Source of the DNA: Anaerolineales bacterium
GTDB lineage: Bacteria > Chloroflexota > Anaerolineae > Epilineales > JAANWY01
Direction: 5' to 3'
Length of the DNA stretch: 10,487 nucleotides
NCBI GenBank assembly: GCA_018263655.1
Contig: JAANWY010000230.1
Location: forward strand, 1-10,487
The notes under the pieces are model-generated. The model was not told the origin of the DNA. It did not search any database and saw only the letters and a program-made list of their open reading frames with translations. Shown here piece by piece: positions 6,001 through 10,487 of this stretch. Within the stretch, counting starts at the first letter, position 1, and every line of letters starts with the position of its first letter. The translations under genes were made by a program, and so were the position numbers.

Positions 6001-7766
6001 TCGTAGCGTGCAAAAATCCGCCGGTAGTCTGCACTTCGCGCCAACAACGCTTCGTGCGTCCCCTGGTCTACGATTTCGCCCCGGCGTAGGACGAGGATGC
6101 GGTCGGCCCAGCGGATCTGGCTGAGCCGGTGGGTGATGAGGAAGGTGGTGCGCGGCTCGCCACGGCGACCTTTGCTGATGCGCCGTATCGCGCGCTGGAT
6201 CCTGTCCTCGGTGGCGCTGTCGATGGCGCTGGTGCTGTCGTCCAGGATCAGGATGCGCGGGTCGGTGAGAAAGGCGCGGGCTATGGCGATGCGCTGGCGC
6301 TGTCCGCCGGAGAGGGTCACGCCGCGCTCGCCGGCTTCGGAGCCGTAGCCGTCGCCAAAGCTTAGGATGAAGTCGTGAGCTTGCGCTTCGCGCGCCGCTT
6401 GCTCAATCGCTTCTCGAGTGGCATCGGCGCAGCCAAACGCGATGTTCTCGCCGATGCTGCGTGAGAAAAGAAAGACGTCCTGCTCGATGGTCGAGATCTG
6501 CGAGCGAAGCGATCCCAGGCTCCAGTCACGCACGTCCACACCGTCGATCAGCACGCGGCCGCTGTCGGCGTCGAAGATACGGTTGATGAGGCGGGTCAGC
6601 GAGGTCTTGCCCGATCCGGTCTGTCCGACGATGGCGATCATTTCGCCGGGCCGCGCCCTGAAGCTGATGTCTTTCAGCACTGGCTGACCGTTGTAGCCGA
6701 AGCTGACATTCTTGAACACAACCTCGCCCCGCATTGGTTGAGCCACGCCGGCCGGGTTCTCATCCAGCTCTGTCTCGGTGTTGATCATCTCCAGAATCCG
6801 CCGCGCGCTGGCGACGCCCAGTTGAACTAGATCGAAGGAGAAGAGCGAGATGAAGGTGGGGAAGCGGAGCGTGCCCAGCAGCCCCATGAAGGCGACGACC
6901 TGGCCTAGGGTGAGGGCGCCTCCGCGCCAGAGCAGCATCGCGTGCAGGAACCCGCCGGCCCAGGCCACGGTGAAGGCCAGCATAGGCCAGTAGCGGGCTT
7001 CGATTTCGCCCTTCTTGATGAAGTAGTCGCGGAACTGGCGGGCGTTCTGGGTGAATTTGTCCCACTCGTAGCGCTCCTGGACGTTGGCCTTGACGACCTC
7101 GATGCCGGCGATGGCTTCGGTCAGGCCGGCGTTCATCGTGCCAAATTCCTCGCGCAGGGCGCGGCTGACGGGGCTGAGCCGGCGGTTGTAGTCCCAGACG
7201 GTGATGGCCAGCAGCGCGAGGAAGATCATGGGAACTAGCAACAGCTCGAATTTGAGCCGACCGATCAGGGCTACGGGGACGAAGATGGCCATGGCCGAGT
7301 CGGTGATCAGCATCACGCCGGGGCTGAGCATCAGGTTGAGCTGGTGGACGTCGTTGGTGGCGCGCGCCATGATGTCGCCGATGCGCTGCTGGCCGTGGAA
7401 AGTCTGACTCTTGCCCAATAAGCTGACATAAAGTTCATCACGGGCGTCGCGCTCCACGCGCTGAGCCAGGAACTCGATGCTGAAGTTGCGCGCCAGTCCC
7501 ATCAGACCCTGACCGGCAGCGAGTCCCATGGCGCCGGCGGCCAGCGTCAGCAGCATGCGCGTTTCCCAGCCAGGCGACGTGATCAGGTCAAAGGCACGGC
7601 CGATGAGGATCTGGATGTAGCTGTAGCAGGCGTTGTTGATGACGGCAGCCAGTACCATAGCCAGGGGAAATAGGGGGTAGCGCGCGATGTGCGACAGGAT
7701 CCAGCGTACAGGGCCGGCGCGATCGTATGGGTGCTCGTTTTCGAGTCGAAATTCTCGTTTGGTCAA
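5994..7766 (-). CDS. ABC exporter half-transporter, degenerate-site subunit
   Basis: This is the first gene of the pair, about 590 residues from a TTG start at 7766. I prefer that start because GGAAAG lies 9 nt upstream, a TATACT box lies further up, and the length then fits the family. The longer frame to 7934 would translate a palindromic DNA repeat. Residues about 25-320 form the six-helix membrane domain. The nucleotide-binding domain has Walker A GQTGSGKTS (381-389), Gln429, signature LSGGQ (485-489), Walker B ILILDD (505-510), D-loop AID and His546. The catalytic Glu after Walker B is replaced by Asp510, the hallmark of the degenerate ATP site in heterodimeric exporters such as TM287/288 or LmrCD. 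With the intact-Glu partner encoded next, the two should form one asymmetric exporter. The substrate is unknown. The protein ends RYDQ at a TGA lying inside the CAGT repeat. Confidence 0.9.
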   Translation of the reverse strand: MTKREFRLENEHPYDRAGPVRWILSHIARYPLFPLAMVLAAVINNACYSYIQILIGRAFDLITSPGWETRMLLTLAAGAMGLAAGQGLMGLARNFSIEFLAQRVERDARDELYVSLLGKSQTFHGQQRIGDIMARATNDVHQLNLMLSPGVMLITDSAMAIFVPVALIGRLKFELLLVPMIFLALLAITVWDYNRRLSPVSRALREEFGTMNAGLTEAIAGIEVVKANVQERYEWDKFTQNARQFRDYFIKKGEIEARYWPMLAFTVAWAGGFLHAMLLWRGGALTLGQVVAFMGLLGTLRFPTFISLFSFDLVQLGVASARRILEMINTETELDENPAGVAQPMRGEVVFKNVSFGYNGQPVLKDISFRARPGEMIAIVGQTGSGKTSLTRLINRIFDADSGRVLIDGVDVRDWSLGSLRSQISTIEQDVFLFSRSIGENIAFGCADATREAIEQAAREAQAHDFILSFGDGYGSEAGERGVTLSGGQRQRIAIARAFLTDPRILILDDSTSAIDSATEDRIQRAIRRISKGRRGEPRTTFLITHRLSQIRWADRILVLRRGEIVDQGTHEALLARSADYRRIFARYDQ

Positions 7767-7775
7767 TAGCTTGCG

Positions 7776-7797
7776 CTTTCCATAGGAGATAAGTATA
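7776..7797 (-). promoter_or_regulatory. Possible -10 box and ribosome binding site of the ABC operon
   Basis: On the minus strand TATACT (7797-7792) is a good -10 candidate, but the -35 at 17-nt spacing is poor. GGAAAG (7781-7776) sits 9 nt before the TTG at 7766 and supports that start over the upstream ATG at 7934. The predicted leader is only about 20 nt. Confidence 0.35.
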
Positions 7798-7852
7798 CTA
7801 CAGATGAGGCGCAGGTGCACTCTATGAATGTCTGGCGTTCCCCCACGATGCT

Positions 7853-7877
7853 TGGACGCTGAAACTTGTTTCAGGCT
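7853..7877. repeat. 25-nt palindromic repeat, copy 2
   Basis: The core CTGAAAC-TT-GTTTCAG (7859-7874) is a perfect 7-bp inverted repeat. The whole element matches 3536-3560 with two T/C differences. It lies upstream of the ABC operon and could be an operator, or one end of a repeat-flanked segment. Confidence 0.6.
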
Positions 7878-7902
7878 AGATTGTAGGGGGCAGAATGCTT
7901 TC

Positions 7903-7923
7903 GTGTAGTCATAGCCACTACAC
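7903..7923. repeat. Short perfect inverted repeat GTGTAGT/ACTACAC
   Basis: GTGTAGT (7903-7909) and ACTACAC (7917-7923) are separated by 7 nt between the two divergent genes. The size and position would suit a repressor site, but it may be chance. Confidence 0.3.
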
Positions 7924-7926
7924 AAA

Positions 7927-7956
7927 CCCCTCAACCCACATCCCCACTAAACACCC
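7927..7956 (-). other. G-run cluster with G-quadruplex potential
   Basis: The plus strand has four C-runs (4, 3, 4, 3) at 7927-7930, 7935-7937, 7942-7945 and 7954-7956, and no G across 7924-7960. The minus strand therefore has four G-runs with loops of 8, 4 and 4 nt. This is marginal for a stable quadruplex. Confidence 0.3.
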
Positions 7957-7973
7957 AAACTAAGCTACACGAA

Positions 7974-8723
7974 GTGGCCTTGATCATCATTTCGGCTATT
8001 GGCTTCCGCCTGCTCCCACTGGATTTGGCAATCCAAGCCAAGCTAGTGGCCGAAGCGATGATCATACTCCACGAAGCAAACCGCGGCTTGACGCCAAGCG
8101 TGTTGTTTCATATAATCCCGGTGCTTACCCATGCCCACATCGGGCACTACGCCGGCTTGGTCCACCTGGGGCGCGAGGTGATGGGCACCCAGCGCATGCC
8201 CGTCTACGCCACATCGAAGATGGCGGATTTCTTGCGGAATAACGCTCCCTGGTCCCAACTGGTTGATTTGAACAACATTGAGCTTCAATCACTTCCACCT
8301 ACAGCGCCCACCGCCCTCGGCGCTAATTTGTGTGTGACGCCCTACTTGGTTCCGCACCGCGATGAGCTCGCCGACACGATCGCTGTGGTAGTACGAGGGG
8401 CGACTCAGCAGTTGTTTTACTGTCCGGATATTGACGCCTGGGACGAATGGGACTACGACGTGCACGACTTCGTGAGCGAGATGGACGTGGCGGTGCTGGA
8501 TGCTACCTTTTTCAGCGCCGAAGAGGTAGCCGGCCGCGGCTTGAGCGGTGTCCCGCACCCCCTAGCGACCGATACCGCTGAGCGGCTTGCCGGCGTCGAT
8601 TGCGACGTGTACCTGACTCACCTCAACCACACGAATCCGCTGCTAGCACCAGGACCCGAACGGGATTGGCTAGCATCACACAGCATCCGAGTAGGGGGCT
8701 TTGGGCAGCGATGGGCTCTGTAG
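7974..8723 (+). CDS. PqqB-like MBL-fold metallohydrolase, N-terminally truncated
   Basis: The 249 residues match the C-terminal two-thirds or so of PqqB-like metallo-beta-lactamase-fold proteins. Visible landmarks are LTHAHIGHYAGLVHLGREVMG (shown in part as H53, H55 and H58), VPHRD with His128, LFYCPDIDAW with Asp152, and HLNHTNPL with His216. The metal motif is HxHxGH, not the common HxHxDH; I recall the same Gly in relatives of this branch. Relatives begin with a roughly 60-120 residue segment holding an AQDGG-type first strand and Cys motifs. None of that is present, and the GTG at 7974 lacks a ribosome binding site. I therefore suspect a 5'-truncated gene or pseudogene, although the remaining frame is intact. 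No pqq genes are nearby, so a role in PQQ synthesis should not be assumed. Confidence 0.7.
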   Translation: MALIIISAIGFRLLPLDLAIQAKLVAEAMIILHEANRGLTPSVLFHIIPVLTHAHIGHYAGLVHLGREVMGTQRMPVYATSKMADFLRNNAPWSQLVDLNNIELQSLPPTAPTALGANLCVTPYLVPHRDELADTIAVVVRGATQQLFYCPDIDAWDEWDYDVHDFVSEMDVAVLDATFFSAEEVAGRGLSGVPHPLATDTAERLAGVDCDVYLTHLNHTNPLLAPGPERDWLASHSIRVGGFGQRWAL

Positions 8724-8773
8724 CTTGACAATGTTAAATTCCGTACACGTCAAAAGGTGTTAGGGCGAGCGAC

Positions 8774-10486
8774 TCACTCCACCTTCATCTCCTGGCGTGC
8801 GACCGTCACCGCCGTCAGCGGCACAGCTTCCCGGAACTCGAAGAAGCGCACAATCTCCGGCGCTTCGTGGCGACGCAGGTTGTCCGCCCACCGGGCGCTG
8901 ATGGATTGATACAACAGCTCGGCGGTGACGGAGAATGGCCCTTGGGCATCGCCTACACCGACGACATAGTGGATGCGGTCGCCGCCGCCGTCGAAATCCG
9001 CGTCGTCTAGCGCTCGTCCGTACGCTGCGATCTCGGCTGGCGCGGTGCCCTTGTCGAAGCCAGCCGGCAATACCCGATTGTCCTTCGCGTACTCGGCGGC
9101 GTGCATCAGCACCGTGGTGATGTCACCGGTGGTGTTGCGTATGATGGTCTCGTAGATCTGCACCTGGTCTGGCTGATCGATGACCTGATAGTGCGGTTCG
9201 TACGCCGTTGCGTCCGTGTCGTTCACGTTGCCGGCGATGGAGCCATCGGGGTTGACGGCCCCCGACTCGAAGACCACTTCCCCGTCGGCGTCCCGCACGG
9301 CGAAGTGCAGCCACGCCCGCCGCGCTGGGTACGAACTGGGGAACTTGTGGCCGGCCTGATTCTCGACGACTACGTCGCAAGACAGCCGTGCATCGGACAG
9401 GTTCGGATTCTCCACACGTACGGTAGCGGTGCGACGCTGGAGTTGGTCCAGCGTGCGCTCAATGGTGGCGTCGAAATCGTCACTGGAGGCGGTGACGGCC
9501 ATCTCACTAGCGAAAGTCTTGAGCACTTGGGGCATGTAGGTGTTCCCGCCGACGAAGATGTGCTGGCTGAACGGGCTACGAGGTGGACCGCCGGTAACGG
9601 AGAGCTGGACACCGCCCTGGGGCGCCGGCATATGACAACTCTGACAGCTCTTGGTCTCCACATAGTCACTGTGAAGCCATTCGAGATACGGCGTTTGCTC
9701 CGGGAATCGCCCCGCGATCTCACCCGAGGGAGAGATGACGGATGTGAACAACGTGTGGCAAGTAGCGCACATTTCGGACTCGCTGAGGTGCGGGCCTTGC
9801 GTCGGTACAAAGCCCGACCCACCCTGCATGACGGCGATCTGAGCTTCGTCTACTGTGTAAGGACCGAACCCCAATCGCTCACCCATCGGCAGCTCCGTGT
9901 CGATCACCCACCCACCGCTGAAGCTATCGGGATCGCCCAGTCCTTCGGCCGCGATCTGGTGGCAAGCGGTGCAGGCGACGCTATCCATGGCCAGAGTGTG
10001 TAGCTCATCCTCTGAACTTAGATAGCCTGCGTCCAACACCTGGCCTTGCCCGCCCCGCGCCACGCTGGTGAAGCGCGCCATGGGCATGTGGCAAGTGGCA
10101 CATTTGTCCTCGATGGCCGCCTGGTAGTCGGGCGAGCTGAGCACCTCGCTGCGCAGCGTGGCTTGCCAAAAGACATCGCGTGCCGAGTTAGCCATCATGG
10201 TCGAGCACCAATCGGCATCGGTGGAGACGTCGGCGCCGGCTTCGTCTACCATGTTGGTGTGACAGAGGGCGCAAGCGCCGGAGGCGGCGAAGAACCGGCC
10301 GCGTTCCACCGGCAATGCCCTTCCGGAGTGCCCGGTCGGCGCCGGCTGTGTGGTTGTCTCTACCGGCACTGACTGGGTCGGTTCCGGCGTCGGTGTCGCC
10401 AGTTTGCGGGCGATCTGTGGCGGGGTGCTCGGGCCGGATCGGGCGTGGATGATCAGAAGACCGAGGGTCAGCAACAAGGCCACGAG
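8774..10486 (-). CDS. Exported pentaheme c-type cytochrome (5' partial)
   Basis: The frame stays open to the window edge. A GTG at 10483 would give 569 residues, but the hydrophobic start (ALLLTLGLLII) lacks the usual positive N-terminus, so a few residues probably lie outside. The signal segment is followed by a Thr/Pro linker (29-51). Five CxxCH heme c motifs follow: CALCH (71), CATCH (128), CTACH (171), CATCH (239) and CQSCH (280). Segments such as MMANSARDVFW and SQHIFVGGNTYM, with scattered His, may supply distal ligands. Residues about 345-560 lack heme motifs and look like a beta-rich domain (GHKFPSSYPARRAWLHF). The family resembles extracytoplasmic multiheme cytochromes of the c554/NapC-partner kind and should carry electrons outside the membrane. 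The physiological partner is not in the window. It converges on the PqqB-like gene with a 50-bp gap in which I see no clear terminator. Confidence 0.88.
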   Translation of the reverse strand, partial: LVALLLTLGLLIIHARSGPSTPPQIARKLATPTPEPTQSVPVETTTQPAPTGHSGRALPVERGRFFAASGACALCHTNMVDEAGADVSTDADWCSTMMANSARDVFWQATLRSEVLSSPDYQAAIEDKCATCHMPMARFTSVARGGQGQVLDAGYLSSEDELHTLAMDSVACTACHQIAAEGLGDPDSFSGGWVIDTELPMGERLGFGPYTVDEAQIAVMQGGSGFVPTQGPHLSESEMCATCHTLFTSVISPSGEIAGRFPEQTPYLEWLHSDYVETKSCQSCHMPAPQGGVQLSVTGGPPRSPFSQHIFVGGNTYMPQVLKTFASEMAVTASSDDFDATIERTLDQLQRRTATVRVENPNLSDARLSCDVVVENQAGHKFPSSYPARRAWLHFAVRDADGEVVFESGAVNPDGSIAGNVNDTDATAYEPHYQVIDQPDQVQIYETIIRNTTGDITTVLMHAAEYAKDNRVLPAGFDKGTAPAEIAAYGRALDDADFDGGGDRIHYVVGVGDAQGPFSVTAELLYQSISARWADNLRRHEAPEIVRFFEFREAVPLTAVTVARQEMKVE

Positions 10487-10487
10487 G

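Noticed and set aside
8724..8773. Terminator between the convergent PqqB-like and cytochrome genes
   Set aside because: Only a weak 5-bp TTGAC/GTCAA pairing with a long loop is present, and there is no T-tract.
9101..10003. 300-residue plus-strand ORF opposite the cytochrome gene
   Set aside because: The minus strand carries five CxxCH motifs in one frame; the plus frame has no domain and is a shadow.

Overview
The window looks like a chromosomal stretch from a member of the Chloroflexota, probably of the Anaerolineae/Caldilineae type. This is an inference. The evidence is the style of the exported proteins (long Thr-Pro linkers written as ACN-CCN repeats, found in three separate genes), the moderately high GC content and weak Shine-Dalgarno signals. 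No marker gene fixes the taxonomy.

Layout. Positions 2-3008 (+) hold two closely spaced genes for exported, Thr/Pro-rich proteins. The first is cut by the window edge and carries a bacterial SH3-like domain. The second has a signal anchor, a jelly-roll-like domain and a seven-copy repeat that should fold as a beta-propeller, with Thr/Pro linkers on both sides. Positions 3009-3657 have no convincing gene but are dense in inverted repeats: two similar GGGATC hairpins, a strong terminator-like hairpin, an 83-nt compound inverted repeat and one copy of a 25-nt palindromic repeat. At 3623-3826 a near-consensus sigma70 promoter drives a structured RNA that I read as 6S RNA (ssrS). Behind it, 3837-4085 looks like decayed coding sequence, possibly from a transposase, running into the 3' end of the next gene.

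Positions 7766-4030 (-) encode two ABC exporter half-transporters in tandem. The first has Asp in place of the catalytic Glu of Walker B. The second keeps the Glu but has LSMGQ as its signature. This is the pattern of a heterodimeric exporter with one degenerate ATP site, so the two proteins very likely act together. Their 116-nt spacer is filled by CAGT-type repeats forming an imperfect palindrome. The upstream region (7767-7973) holds the second copy of the 25-nt repeat, a short inverted repeat and a G-rich minus strand.

Positions 7974-8723 (+) encode a PqqB-like metallo-beta-lactamase-fold protein that lacks the usual N-terminal part. Positions 10486-8774 (-), running out of the window, encode an exported pentaheme c-type cytochrome. 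The most notable items are the probable 6S RNA, the asymmetric ABC pair, the propeller protein and the repeat-rich junctions around them. I see no CRISPR array, intact insertion sequence, tRNA or rRNA.
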